Assembly (NCBI GenBank): GCA_951394405.1 | Contig: OX596335.1 | Span: forward strand, 3,534,001 to 3,598,000 | DNA: 64,000 nt | From: Coprinellus micaceus | Lineage: Eukaryota > Basidiomycota > Agaricomycetes > Agaricales > Psathyrellaceae | Reading direction: 5' to 3' | Shown: in pieces, positions 41,059 to 52,646 of the stretch | Position numbering within the stretch: position 1 is the first letter of the stretch | Layout: every line of letters begins with the position of its first letter | Notes under the pieces: model-generated | The model's input: only the letters and a program-made list of their open reading frames with translations | Databases searched by the model: none | What the model was told of the DNA's origin: nothing | Translations under genes and position numbers: made by a program

Positions 41059-43542
41059 TCACCGACGACCAACCAGGACGGGACCTCTAGACAACTTGCT
41101 CGACCCCATACCATCGTATGCAACACCCACCATCCGATCCCGTCCTCCGCCCATGCTCATCTCCCTCCCTCGCCCCTCCCATTGTATTCCCTTGTTCACC
41201 ACAACGTTTTGCAATGCCCTCAGCCTGAGGTAAACAGGGTTGTTCACGCTCCTGATCCTCCACGAGATCCCTCTAACCGTCCCACTCGAGCAAGCACTCA
41301 GGAGAGCGTTCTCGACCACTGATTCCTGTTCAGGGTATGTAGTGTGCAGATGCGAGAAGGCGTTGAACCTGAAGGGGCTCCGACTCGGGGTGGGTATCGG
41401 CTTGAAGTGAATATTGTAGGGTAGTGGGTTGGGAAGGACGGTGCTGGGAGGCGATGGCGCAGGCGCATGAGGATTCCCAAGGGGTATATCGTAGTACTTC
41501 TTCGCCTCCTTCACTCTATGCACACAGCTCTCAGCGACGGCATCCTTCTGCTGACCCATCTCGCCTTGATCAGCGAAATCCAGAGAAGCCTTGGAGGTCG
41601 CGGAGACGCAAGCACACGAGCAGGTCAGCTTGACGTCCAGGAACGTCGCCACGTCCTTGGGAGACACGCGACGGCCAGGAGGCTTCATCGAGCTCTTCTT
41701 CTTCAAGTCCTCCTTCCTCACTCTCGTGGTGTACACATCCCCAGCTACCCTCACCACCCTCACACCCCTCTCCCTGTCGTACTCGTAGGACACCTGTCTC
41801 TCCTCCCATCGATCTCCATCGCATGAGGCAGCAACACTGAACATTGCAGCAGCAACATACGCCTGTTGGAAACCCTTCGCGAAGCCGACCAAGGAGCTGA
41901 CGCCAGCCGAGACATTGCCGAGAAGGGAACCAGCGAGAGTAGGGCCACTGACGCTCTTCGACCTCTTCCGGGTGCGAATAGACTCGAGCGAGGTGGAGTA
42001 GGGCTTGGTAGGGGGAGCGACGATCGGCACAGCAAGTGGGTCCTCAAAGGCAAGTGGACTGTCAGAGAGGTGGATAGGGATCAGATGGCTCTGGTGGCAG
42101 GTACAGCGCCTCTCCTCGAACCTATTACGCCTCTCAATAGGTAATGGTGGGGACACGAGGGTCGTACCAAGCCAAGAGCTCCGGCGAGATGGGGAAGTAG
42201 GAGAAGGTATGGTCGCCGGGACAGATTTGAGCCAACTAGATCGGGGAGAAGGTGACGAAGAGGGTGTGGTAGCGATAGATGACGTTGTTGCAGTGCTTCC
42301 AAAGGATAGCCACGAGCTCGGACGAGAATTGACAGATGACGAGGTGGAGGCGGTGGGCGAAGGGAGCTCCGAAGAGGAAGATGACGAAGACGATGGGGAG
42401 CGTCGGCACTCTGAGCAGCGACCGCTGGACCCTCGTGGCGTGGCCACTGCCTTTGCCTTGCCCTTCCGCGATCGTCTCCGCTCCTCCTCCGTTGATGATG
42501 GAGCAATGAGAAGCGACTGGAAGAGGTCTGCTTGCTTTCGGCGCCGAATCTGACTGTGCGACCTGCCTGGTCCCTTGGATCTCGATCTCGAGCGTAGTTT
42601 GGTGGATATGGGGCTCTGGGCGGTGCGTCTCCGTTCCTCGTCGGTGACAGGGAATAGAGGGCCGTTCATGCTGGCGATGACTTCGGTGAATGAGATGGAG
42701 CATGAGTCGTCAAAGGTGGGGGTGTGGGTGTGACGGGGGTTGGATGTGGAGGGTGCGAGCGGTGATGTGGGCTGATGGCGACGGAGGCTGCGGGGAATCT
42801 GGGGAACAATCATGAAGTCATGGAGAAGGAGTGGGGAGGGGGAGTCGTCGTCGCTGTCGGTGTCACTGCTGTTGTGTCCCTGACGACGTCGAGAGGTGTA
42901 GCTGACGATCTGGCGTGGACGGTCGTTAGCGCCTCTGAGCTGAAAGACACGGGCCTCTGGCTGGTGGCGAACACGGGTTGCTCGCTGGTCGTGTGCTCTC
43001 CGTCGCTGTCGCTGCTCGTCCTCTGCGCGGCGCTGCTCCTGCTCCCTGAGCACTCGTGTGCGCTCCTCCCGCATTCTCCGCTTCTCCGACGCCCACTTCT
43101 GCTCCCGGGTCCATAGCCGCTCCATTCTCCGGCGCTCCTCGACCTTCTGCTGCTCTATCCGTTGTCGCTCGAGGAGGGCCTTCTCGCTCTCCTCGTCGAG
43201 GGTGAGACCGCCGTGGGGCGCGAAGCAGTAGTCAAAGTCCTCGTCGCGGACCTCTGCGATGCGGGGGTCGTTGTCGCCGGTGACCTCGATGCCCTTGAGT
43301 CTGAGGAGGAGGACGCGGGCGAGATGCATGTTGTCGTCTGCGTAGGCGATGTAGACCTGGTCCTCGAGGGTCTGTGGCGGGGAGGGCGACTCGTCGTAGT
43401 CGTAGTCTGGGGACATGGAGGAGGACGGGGACGAGGAGGAGGAGGAGGGGTAGCTGGGCGGGGACGAGGAGGAGCTGGGTGACATTGCGGCGTTGCGGGC
43501 GATTGCGGTCTGGGAGACCTGGCGTGAGCGACCTCTATCCAT
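41059..43542 (-). CDS. Orphan 827-aa Ser/Arg-rich protein
   Basis: Single open frame from ATG 43542 (MDRGRSRQVSQTAIARNAAM). Residues 20-50 are poly-Ser/Pro. Residues 58-110 look structured (TLEDQVYIAYADDNMHLARV, LLLRLKGIEVTGD). A charged coiled coil follows (RQRIEQQKVEERRRMERLW, REEQ/RRAEDEQRQRR). A long Ser/Arg-rich disordered part is in the middle, with polyserine near residue 385. A compact C-terminal part begins near residue 520 (LAGSLLGNVSAGVSSLVGFA). It contains VKLTCSCACVSATSKASLDF and YNIHFKPIPTPSRSPFRFNA. No domain is recognised. Codon usage and the sustained frame support a real gene. The YADD string is not a reverse-transcriptase motif, because no palm context surrounds it. Confidence 0.72.
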   Translation of the reverse strand: MDRGRSRQVSQTAIARNAAMSPSSSSSPPSYPSSSSSSPSSSMSPDYDYDESPSPPQTLEDQVYIAYADDNMHLARVLLLRLKGIEVTGDNDPRIAEVRDEDFDYCFAPHGGLTLDEESEKALLERQRIEQQKVEERRRMERLWTREQKWASEKRRMREERTRVLREQEQRRAEDEQRQRRRAHDQRATRVRHQPEARVFQLRGANDRPRQIVSYTSRRRQGHNSSDTDSDDDSPSPLLLHDFMIVPQIPRSLRRHQPTSPLAPSTSNPRHTHTPTFDDSCSISFTEVIASMNGPLFPVTDEERRRTAQSPISTKLRSRSRSKGPGRSHSQIRRRKQADLFQSLLIAPSSTEEERRRSRKGKAKAVATPRGSSGRCSECRRSPSSSSSSSSELPSPTASTSSSVNSRPSSWLSFGSTATTSSIATTPSSSPSPRSSWLKSVPATIPSPTSPSRRSSWLGTTLVSPPLPIERRNRFEERRCTCHQSHLIPIHLSDSPLAFEDPLAVPIVAPPTKPYSTSLESIRTRKRSKSVSGPTLAGSLLGNVSAGVSSLVGFAKGFQQAYVAAAMFSVAASCDGDRWEERQVSYEYDRERGVRVVRVAGDVYTTRVRKEDLKKKSSMKPPGRRVSPKDVATFLDVKLTCSCACVSATSKASLDFADQGEMGQQKDAVAESCVHRVKEAKKYYDIPLGNPHAPAPSPPSTVLPNPLPYNIHFKPIPTPSRSPFRFNAFSHLHTTYPEQESVVENALLSACSSGTVRGISWRIRSVNNPVYLRLRALQNVVVNKGIQWEGRGREMSMGGGRDRMVGVAYDGMGSSKLSRGPVLVGRR

Positions 43543-43964
43543 GGGGAGGGTACAAGGACCGGTGGGAGGAGCTCTCGGTCATATATCAAACAATGCCTTC
43601 AGGACTCAGATTCGATCGGGCTCTTATCAGCCAATCAAACCCTTCCCTTTCAAGCACGGCCTTTTGTGATCCTCCTTCCTTTTCCGGTTCTATGTTGTCG
43701 TCTCAGAAAAGGCTACCCTCGACCAGGGCACACCCCGGGCTGTATTTGATTATCGGAAAAACCATGGTCTGCTGCGACCTCTCCGGAAAGTCATCCGAGA
43801 GTGGCTGGACAGGGTATGCGCTTACTACGGTCCTCTACTCGACGTCATGGAGCGAGTAAGCGCTCGATCCATGCATCCTTCATTTATAATAGCCTCTGCG
43901 CTGCCATCGGGTTGACCATCCTCCCAGGACGGGCGATGATCCATCTAAACAGCAGAGGATGCTC

Positions 43965-44474
43965 TTATGAATGGAAGATGTCCGCTGGGCCGCCATATCT
44001 AATGATGTCCTTTCCCCTGATGGGCTCCCCGAGACGGAGTAAACCATCATGTTCGACAGCAACGACAACAGTGACGGAAACGTTGGGGACGTGGTAGATA
44101 GTAGCCCCAGCTAACCGTAGGGGAAAGGTCCATGCGATCGTCGACGAGGATTCCTTGGTGAACTGACGATCAGCATATGTTATGTGGCAAGTAACACGCG
44201 CACGAGAACAATCGACAACGAGGGTGAAGGGAGAGAAAGAGAGTGCAGCGTGATACACGAGGAAAAGATTGGCGGGTACCGTATGGCTTGGCAGGACGAT
44301 GTCATACCCTTCACCACGTCCGAGCGGAAGCTGACACTGGAAGCGCTCGCAGATACCTCGCATCGCAAAGACCAGAAGAGCACACAGGATTGAAAACAAA
44401 GGATGGTAGGTGGGAGGGATATACCCGCCGGCGCTAGTAGCGTAATGCCATTTATCTTCCGTCCCAACCATCAA
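43965..44474 (-). CDS. Possible orphan coding segment, up to 169 codons
   Basis: An open minus-strand stretch has sustained alternation of hydrophobic and polar residues, suggesting beta strands. Examples are LPLGRGEGYDIVLPSHTVPA, LSFSPFTLVVDCSRARVTCH and VSVTVVVAVEHDGLLRLGEP. It ends at a stop after GGPADIFHS. No good start is visible. An upstream exon around 44480-44600 with acceptor GTTGCAG and the product SDLKEISDLDGWDGR may belong to it. A weak 41-nt intron (GTGCGC...GTCAG) could interrupt it. Not recognised; it could be a shadow frame. Confidence 0.25.
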   Translation of the reverse strand: MMVGTEDKWHYATSAGGYIPPTYHPLFSILCALLVFAMRGICERFQCQLPLGRGEGYDIVLPSHTVPANLFLVYHAALSFSPFTLVVDCSRARVTCHITYADRQFTKESSSTIAWTFPLRLAGATIYHVPNVSVTVVVAVEHDGLLRLGEPIRGKDIIRYGGPADIFHS

Positions 44475-47400
44475 GGTCGGAGATCTCCTTCAAGTCGGAG
44501 TCTCTTCTACCGCTGAGCACTGCAACAGATGAGAGGAGATGAGAGAGCCTCGTACCCACGTCTGCTGCGCCCATCGAACTCGAGGTCATTGCCACTGAGA
44601 AATTAGATGAACACCACCAATGCAACGCCCTCGATAGCCATGGGCGCATTAACGCAGTTCCGCCGACACAACCACGGTCCAAATCCCAAGTGTTTCTCGT
44701 CTCCGCCCTTGAAAGGCCAGAGCAATCCCGAGTAGTGGTAACTGCTGATGCCCGCAACAAAGGAACGGTATCGCTGTCGTAACACTGCCTGTATCAAGCA
44801 AGAGTAGTGTGATAGGAAGGGATGGCTACGAGGCTCTCATGTCGCATTAGGAAGGACCGTGAGCATCGTGTTGCTTTCTGAACTCTCGGGGAAGGGCTTT
44901 TGGTGGAGAGGATTTTAGGTTCGCGTGGGAGTAGGTACTATCCCCCTTCTTCGATATTGAAACGACGTCAGCCAGCGACGACCGGAGGGCGACTGGGTAC
45001 TAATATAAGTGCCATGGGCAAGTCGATGGTAAGTCCGCGATTTCTAATATAAATCGCCATCTTCTGTGTTCACGGAACGCAAAGTATAGTTGTACACAGG
45101 TGAGTTCTGTCCTGGAATGAACAGTTGGAATCCCACCCCTACGTGCGAGATGCAAACTCAAAGTTATCAGGGAAATAGCCTCGCTATGCCCAGCACCTAG
45201 TACTCCTGGTTCCGAGACTAGAACGAAACACAAGAGCCCATTTGCCATTCCAACAAGTTCATTCCAGGGGTCCTCTCCCTCAATTCCAATCCATTAGACA
45301 CCCCGGTCACAGCACAACCCCTTTGACCGACATATTAGGACACTGAAACCCCTCTTCGAGCCAGTACCCGTACAAATGCAGCTATCTAGTCGGTACCGGC
45401 ACTACAAACATAACACTTCCATTCCGCAGCGAGCATCTCATGCACAGACCATCTCGCGGACGTTCAAGCTAGAGCGGCGACCATTCCCCGGCCCCTAACC
45501 CCAGACCATACCCCAGACTTTACCCGCTGCTTTTCCGTCGTTCCGAGAGGCCGTCATCCGGTAAAGGTAACCCATTTATCATATGAGGCAAGGAGTACAT
45601 CTCCCGGAGGCGCTGACCAGCGGATCTCTCAATCGGCAACAGCTCGGAAACAGCATTCTCCCATCCACCCTTAAGCCGCACTGCTCTCCGGCTAGCGTAC
45701 ACTGGTATGGTGAGGTATGTGCGGATAACGCATGTGCAGTGGGGCTCGGCGAACCCAACCCGACCCGCAGTCCCATTAGTGGCAGCGCGTCGGGGCGATC
45801 TGGAAGCTTGATGGCTGTCCGCGGCAACGAGCGGCGGCTCGATTTTCGACGTGATCGCTACCTGTCAACGGTTGGCGCGCGCCAAAGCGGTACGCGCCTG
45901 ATACGCGAGTCGGGGCGGAACGGATTTGAGGCGCATGGAAGTATTTTTGCTCTGGATATCGAAAGGCATTTAGCCGCTGCGGCCTGTTTTCTCATGGTGA
46001 GCCATGTGTGGGTGTTCTGCGCAAAGGCGGAATAATAAGGTGGAGGCGAGATGAAGGGCTGCGCGAGGGGATCATTTTCATCCTGGTATGCAGGGGAATG
46101 CTTATCGAGAATTAAGAGGATGGTAGGTTTATAAATATGCAAATGAATGAACATAGGGAGCGTTGGAATCGTGATACATGCGGTGGTGCGGAATGCTGAG
46201 AAAATACCACCCTCCCGGGTCAATTTCAACGGCGCAGCGGTTCTCAATATACATTCCAATTGGCTGCAACGAAAATTTGTCAATTGGACGGCACAAAGGG
46301 GAAGAGCTGGAATTTTCTGAGACCGGGCATCGGGGACGGCTTAAAGGTTTCCGAACCCCATTCCCCATGCCCATCATCTTCGGCACAGCACCCGGCTCAT
46401 CTGGGGACCCGACGAGCGCTTAACGGTAAGCGCGCAAAGCGCCGCTGACATCCTCACGAACCTCCGTTTTTAGATCTCGCGTGTCTAGGCCCGACGGCGT
46501 CACGCGGCCGCCCATTTTGACGATGAAGCGCCGATTCCCGAACCCACACGGCCGACTGATTGGGCGCTTAACGTGCCGAACCCGCCCGCAGCGGGAGAAC
46601 CGCCGCCACTCAACACAACCGGTCTGGAAATCCTCTTTGGAGTAACCTCTGACAGTCCCGCCATACATTCCTCTTTAAGTGTATGTGTGACAGGGCAAGT
46701 CAGGATTCATGAAACGTGACGGGGTTGCTCAGCGTCTCGTGGATGAACGCCTCAGCCGCAGGTCAGATTGTTCGTAGCACAGGGTAGCGATAACGTGAGC
46801 TGTCGGGATGTGGCGGCGATTCTCTCATGTCGCCATCCGTGCCGGAACTTGCAACAAGCAACCTGGACCCTTATTTTCAGGACAATTAATATCTTTGTTG
46901 GTATGAACATGAGATGAATGAGTCGGGTTCATTCGAATAGGATGCGTGAGGCTCACGAGTTCTACTCTGGTACTAGCGCTCACGGCACCTTTTCCGAATC
47001 CCCAATAGCCTCTTTTCTACGGGGCGCAGTTGTCGTTCGGAATATTCCGCCTCGATTGTGTGGCAAGCACCATTCCCATCTGGGACTACGAGGACGCAAA
47101 TAACTCAGGGGAGCTAGGAGAAAGAGGGACCACCCCCCGTTCGTCTATCCGTATTCAAACGAGCGCATATTAAACTCTGGCTCTCGCTTCTTCGGCCAGT
47201 CTCTGTTCGCGAAGCGGTTCTGCGCAAGACAGGAAACCGCAACCAATCAGAAAAGTGAGGTTTGCGTCATCTCTGGAGGGCCCACGATCTTACATCTGTT
47301 CGATTCTGTTGAGTTTGCACCCTGAAGGCTATAGTGTGAAGGAAGCGCCCGAACCCATTTCCGTTGACCTTCGAAATACAGTCGCGGAGATTGCGAATGC

Positions 47401-47539
47401 TGACACCCTATGCCCCCTCCGCTACCCTCGTCCCTCGCCAACGCACTGCTCATCGAATCCTCAAGATGTTGATGCCTTCGAAACGCCTTCCACAACATCT
47501 GCTTCTCGAAACCTATGCATAGAATATAGGAGTGATACC

Positions 47540-47852
47540 TTACGTTGTTGTTTTACATATATGAATCCACAGCGCTGATATCAGGCCCTTCAAAGCACCA
47601 AATGCGCTGCGAGAACAGCCAGCGTCAGCAAACAACAAGCAGAAAGCCCAACCCACACAAATATGGATGCCAACGAACTCAGATACCCAAAAGGCAAGTC
47701 CAACTAACGCCCATCTTCTTGACATCTGCGGCGTGGATAGCGAACCTACCGTATATGTTTGTGGTTCCTGAGAGGTGTGCGGAATCGAATACGGAAACGA
47801 CGACCCAGTGGATCACCGCGGCCACACACAAACGGGTCCCGGAAGATGCCAT
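47540..47852 (-). CDS. Possible 88-aa two-exon membrane protein
   Basis: ATG 47852, exon 47852-47750, a 46-nt GTAGGT...GTTAG intron and exon 47703-47540 give 89 codons in frame. The product has a hydrophobic start (LCVAAVIHWVVVSVFDSAHL). A second hydrophobic stretch lies just after the junction (FVGIHICVGWAFCLLFADAG). It ends ALWIHICKTTT. No family is recognised. Support is limited to frame, splice signals and two membrane-like segments, in an otherwise gene-poor island. Confidence 0.3.
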
Positions 47853-49262
47853 GATACACACCCTCTCGTCTATTAAATTATGCTGTTCAAAGCATGACCA
47901 CCGCAAAATGTGCGCTGGGTGGTGGACGGGGGTACTTCATTTCCGCTGGTCAGGATACAAAGAAGTCAGCGGAGGTGTTCGATGTCTTATCTTCATTGGT
48001 CAGTAGAACAACTGACCTACCAAAGGGGCGCGTTCGAGTGACTTCGAAAGGGAGGTGCTCTCGTTAAAATCACATAAAACGCCGCCGTTGCCCCGGTGAG
48101 CATGGATCCCAATCCAGAACAGGATAGACGCTCCCAGTCCGCTCTGGAAACGGATACCTGTGTCCAGAGTAGTGGAACGGAATGAGAGGCGTGTACCAGG
48201 GCGAAGGCGGTTAACAGCTTCGATCTAATACAGTTGGGCGCAAATAACCTTTGCTAGGATAAACCTAAAGCTCTTCCACCAGAGCCAATTCGAATCAACC
48301 GCAGCTACCTCTACGCGCGGCCATAGTGAGTATCTCTCTCAATCGGATATGGACGATGCCATGGCCCCCGAGCCAGCTGTGCACCACGGTATGCAAGGGA
48401 GCCGTATACCTCCCGGGTGCACAGTTGGATGGAGGAAGTTGAAAAGATAGAACAGAGAAAGAGATAGTACAGAGCATGTGTGCCACTGACACGTCCAACT
48501 GGTAGTCAATGCCCCGGATAGCGCTATAACCCTTGCCAGCTTTGCCTCGAGGCATGATGGAAGCAAAGGGTCTGTAAGGAGCACCAGATACCCAAAGGAT
48601 GCCACCAATGGCCTCTAGCGCAAAGCTACCGGAGGTCGCGTTCCAACCATGTCATCTTGCCTCGTGTACGCGGCGTAAAGGACCTTCCTCTGATAGCACC
48701 GCGATCGTAGTGGATAAAATTTGGTTGATAAGGGTCTCCTTGACTCTGCCGCGACTGTAGAAGACTGCGGCTGGGATCCACGGTGATACCCCAAGTTTCA
48801 CAGGGAAAGCATGGTGATCAGCACACCGAACAGCCGGGCCAGCCTCGGCGATGTGTCGTTCGGAGGTGGACAGGTTGTCGGCGCGATGATGTCAAACCAG
48901 ACCGAATCAAAGCACTGGTCCGATCAACAAAGTAACAAGAGAGCTCACCGAACGATTGGCGCACACTCACCGAAGAGACCATTTATCCAGCGGGCGTTTA
49001 TGGTTGACGTAGACCAAGTGCTCTGTCGTTTGTGGTACAAATGAGGACAGTGACGACGTCTATTAATCACGAGTTAGCATGGCACTCACTGTCAGACATC
49101 CCATAGTGCACGTAAGTGGACAACATGCAAGTAGTTTAACGCTGACACCTAGACCCAATTGTCCTTCGCAAGCCATTCAAACTTCAAAGGCAGGTCCATC
49201 TTTCTTTCCGAGTTCGTTAACAAAGACCTTTATCAGCTGGAAAGGAGGTAGGATACAAAGGA

Positions 49263-50665
49263 TCACCAAAACTTCAATTTAGACTTGTTCTTCTTTTTGT
49301 CCTTCCCAGGTTCACCACCTTCGTCGCCGTCTTTACTATTCTTGTTGTCCTTGCTCTCCTCCGCTGCTTTGGCGGCCTCTTCGGCGTTCTTGATCTCCTC
49401 GGGCTCTGGGTAGAGGATAGGCCGGTATATAGCCCCGGCATCCCAAGCCATAGGAAGGAGCGCCACCGGGAGTAACCAAGTAGCCGTCAACACGACACCA
49501 TTTCCTAATACACCGGAGGCCAATAAGCTCAACGCTCAAACTAAGATGTTACGAGATAGGACTTGCCTTCGTCCAGAGCCTTGATCCTGTCCCAACTCCA
49601 GGCGATGAAGACGCCAACGTAGCTCGCGATCGGTGCCAAAGTTTTGAGCATCGTCACAGCTGGCTTAAGCTGTGGAGGCACCACTGCCATGGGGATCTTG
49701 TCGACCATCCACTTCAACGCACTGGTGATCATCGCAGCCCGCGCCGCAGCCTTGACCGAGGAGGATCCCAGCTTGGCCATGACCGGTGGCGGCAGATATA
49801 ATCGGTAGCCCCACCATGCTGTGAGGACCGACAGCTCAGTCGTCGAAGGGACCCATACACGCTTCTCCGCAGGTGGACTGGTCTCGGGCAGATGCAAGAC
49901 GTCCTTCAATTTCTCTGTTGCTTTCCCAATCTCTGTCTTTGGAGCCACAGCCTCGTGGACAATCTCCTCGTCAGCAAGAGATAACCGAGAGTCTGCTTTG
50001 GGTTCCAAAGGCGCATACATCATGACTCCTCCAGCCTCCTCTGCTTCAACAGGTGACGGAACGCTCGCCTCGCCCTTGGCGCCGTCTTTGCCGTTCCTTC
50101 GCAACCCTGCTAGGATATTCCAGACACTGGGGCTCTTGCCTTTCCCATCGGCTCCCGTATCTCCGTTCATAATCTCTTCCGAGGACAACATCTTGACCAA
50201 ATGAGGGTCCATGTCTGCGGGCAAAGGCGGTGTCGGCGACTCTGAGGACGAAGGGATGCTGTGTAGTTCAGTAGCCGGGGCTGTCGATGATGCCGTGCCT
50301 ATTCCAGGGATTGGGAGAAGGTCTATCATTGACCGCAGTTTCATTGCAAAGGAAACAGGCTCGACATGCTCGTCGACGGGTGACGATCCGTTTGGAGCTG
50401 ACGAGGGTTGGGGGTGATCGGCTGCGGGCGTAGGCGACTCAGACGCCGGGGTACGTGAGGGAGTGGAGGAAGAGGTTGAAGGGTAGGTATGGTAATCCTC
50501 TATGTCCCACGAAGGAGGCGGAAACTGCAGCTGTGGCTTCTTCTCCCGCTTAGGAACAATGGATCCGGTGAAGGACTTCAGTCGCGCAACTGCCGTCAGC
50601 TTTGCAGTGGGAAGCTGAGGTAAAGGTTTTGTCGATATCTCGGGAGGCGTCGCTACTGAAGTCAT
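49263..50665 (-). CDS. Orphan 446-aa protein with C-terminal membrane segments; GC-AG intron
   Basis: ATG 50665 (MTSVATPPEISTKPLPQLPT). The first ~300 residues are Pro/Ser/Thr-rich and disordered. A conserved-looking block follows: VLTAWWGYRLYLPPPVMAKL, AARAAMITSALKWMVDKIP, LAPIASYVGVFIAWSWDRI. Across the intron GNGVVLTATWLLPVALLPMA suggests two or three membrane or amphipathic segments. The tail is Lys/Asp/Glu-rich (KDKKKNKSKLKFW). Exons 50665-49567 and 49504-49263 sum to 447 codons only if intron 49505-49566 starts with GC (GCAAGT). The nearby GT donor breaks the frame. Function unknown; possibly an organelle-membrane protein. Confidence 0.7.
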
Positions 50666-50823
50666 AGCATGTGGAATAGCCTGATATTAGTTCAGAGGAG
50701 GGGATGGTATAGGGGGGCAAGATGATGGTGGAGGAATAACAACGAGGTTGGGAGGACTCGGAGGCCTGATGTCATGGCGATCTCCCAAGGGTATGTGTCA
50801 CATGTTACAGTCATCAGACGCGT

Positions 50824-52478
50824 TTAGTCGCGCCAAATGGTCTGTGCAACGGAATGTCCGCAACCAGGTGCATGGTCGACGGTGCCGTTTGGCCCTGCAA
50901 GGCAGAGGACTGGGATCCTGGCAAGGGCCTCAGGTGGTACAGCAAAAGCGTCGTCGTCACGTCTTCTCACCTTCTCCAAACCGCGCATTGCTGGGACTAC
51001 TGCCCCCAATCCACCTTCAGGCTCGCTTTCAAGTTCAGATGTACTTTGTGGCGGCGGGGAGTCGACGAAACGCACGACGGTGACACCATTCTTCGCGCTC
51101 TCCCTGAGCCTCGCCCTGGTCACTGATAAGACAGCTATCCCCTCAGCCCATCCTGCCTCGAATTCTGCACGAATCGAAGGATATGTCTCTGGCTTGATGG
51201 AGGGGGAGAGTGTCGCGCAAAGCGTATGGAGCGATGGTAATGGGGGTAACAATCGAGTTCTCTGGACAGCCGGGCGTTCCCTGATTGAGGAAGCTAGCCG
51301 AGCATCGAGAGCACGTGGAGGAGAGGGTGCCCTCAATGAAATGGTCGCTACAGCCAGGCCACGGCGACCCCGGCGCGGCCGTCGCTCTGGCATGTGAGCG
51401 GGAGCCCCATCCAGCCCGAGCTGCTCAATTTGTGAGGCCAGCGCAATTGATTCCATGGATGCCCTGACAATCTTCTCCCTTTCCCGAGCCCTTCGGACGC
51501 CTACCAAAGCGCACCTCTTGCCCATGGCATTCCATTCCCCTTCCCGGAGCTCTCCACGAAGAATTGGACACTCGTCGAGGATAAGGTGCTTCAAGCTGCT
51601 GATCTGAGCGAGAATCATGTCCACCTCCCCCTCCAAAACACCGCATGTGGATAGGTCCAAGAGTTCGATGGCAGGAAGCTGAGGGGTCAGTCCGTCGCTG
51701 TTCATTTGACCAAGCGTGGGCAAGCACAGCGATCGAACAATAGGGCGACTCGGGATACAAAGGCGGAGGGCCTTCAAGGAATCTACCATCGCCGGAGATT
51801 GCAGCATTGCCGACAAATTGGGGTCCATCTTGAAGAAGACGAGAGGTTGAGCGAATGCCTGTCTGGTGGCGAAGACCATGCCCGAGTCGATGGGGTCCTG
51901 GACGATTGATAAGGAGGGAATTTGAGATGGGGGCCATCGCGAGAGGGCCGAGAGGGTCGAGTCAAAGTACGCCCCTTTGAGGAATTGATAATAGTTCGCC
52001 TTCTGCACGCTATTCCAAAAAGTGAGAAGGTCGATCCCATTCGACAAGCGTGCTCAACATACTATGGCCGGAATCTCAACGATAAATACTGCAAGTTTCC
52101 AATCGGGTCGTCAAACATCTCCTCCAAGTGCTCCGGGGTAAAATTGCTGGGCCCAATCCACACACTCAGCGATCTTAGGTTTGGCAGGAGAGTGAGGATA
52201 TTGAGCACCACATCAGCGTCGACAGTCCAGTCGTGGACATATAGGTTATGGATCCACGATCCCGTCAGGTTTTGGTGTCCCCCCTTCTTCCGTAGGCGGT
52301 GGTATAGAGCAACGGCTTGACGAGGTGTCCGAATGTATATTCGCTCGAAGAGGCGTCGTTGGGAGATAGGTGCGGTGGGCAAGGCCCGGGTCAGAGAGAG
52401 GAGTGAGTGTTGTACATCGTCGTCTTCAATGTGCTGGACGATGACCTCGTAAAGCTCCCCAGGAAGATTGTCCAGCAT
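50824..52478 (-). CDS. F-box/LRR-type protein
   Basis: ATG 52478 (MLDNLPGELYEVIVQHIEDD). An F-box-like start (LPGELYEVIVQHIEDDDVQH, SLLSLTRALPTAPISQRRLF) is followed by FERIYIRTPRQAVALYHRLR. This 'LP.El...i...i......L..l.l..r' layout is common in Agaricomycete F-box proteins. LNILTLLPNLRSLSVWIGPS begins the leucine-rich part. One intron (GTATGT...GAATAG) joins RFRPY to VQKANYYQFLKGAYFDS. The second exon continues with LRLCIPSRPIVRSLCLPTLG and LKHLILDECPILRGELREGE. The C-terminal third predicts an alpha/beta pattern (IAVLSVTRARLRESAKNGVT, VVRFVDSPPP). Not closely similar to the paralogues at 23.7 and 33.1 kb. Confidence 0.75.
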
Positions 52479-52646
52479 CGAGATGGGGGAAGAAGGGAAA
52501 GAGGAATGTCGCGACCTTGGCTGATCAATCCTATAAATTGTTTTCCGGGCTCATGACGAAATCGCCCCTATGTTTATATGCACGTCCCAAGAAGCATGGT
52601 ACTACAAGGCCTAAAGGTAATCAAGGAGGGTATATATGCGTCGCTA

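Larger units (their letters stand above)
43543..49262. other. 5.7-kb gene-poor island (b)
   Basis: Between the 827-aa gene start and the stop of the 49263 gene I find no recognised protein. Two weak minus-strand candidates (43965-44474 and 47540-47852) are listed separately. Other open frames, including 45583-46035 plus, have no protein character. There is a short inverted repeat near 46416-46433 (GCGCTTA-ACGG-TAAGCGC). No tRNA B-box (GGTTCGANTCC), rRNA block, transposase or retroelement motif was found by eye. Confidence 0.45.

Noticed and set aside
42005..42553. 182-codon plus-strand open frame
   Set aside because: Shadow of the repetitive Ser/Arg codons in the 827-aa gene.
41059..43542. 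YADD string suggesting a reverse transcriptase
   Set aside because: It occurs alone, without the surrounding palm motifs, RNase H or integrase blocks, and within a protein of different composition.
48270..48310. GGTTGATTCGAAT-like block as a tRNA B-box
   Set aside because: It departs from the B-box consensus, and no A-box or cloverleaf can be built around it.
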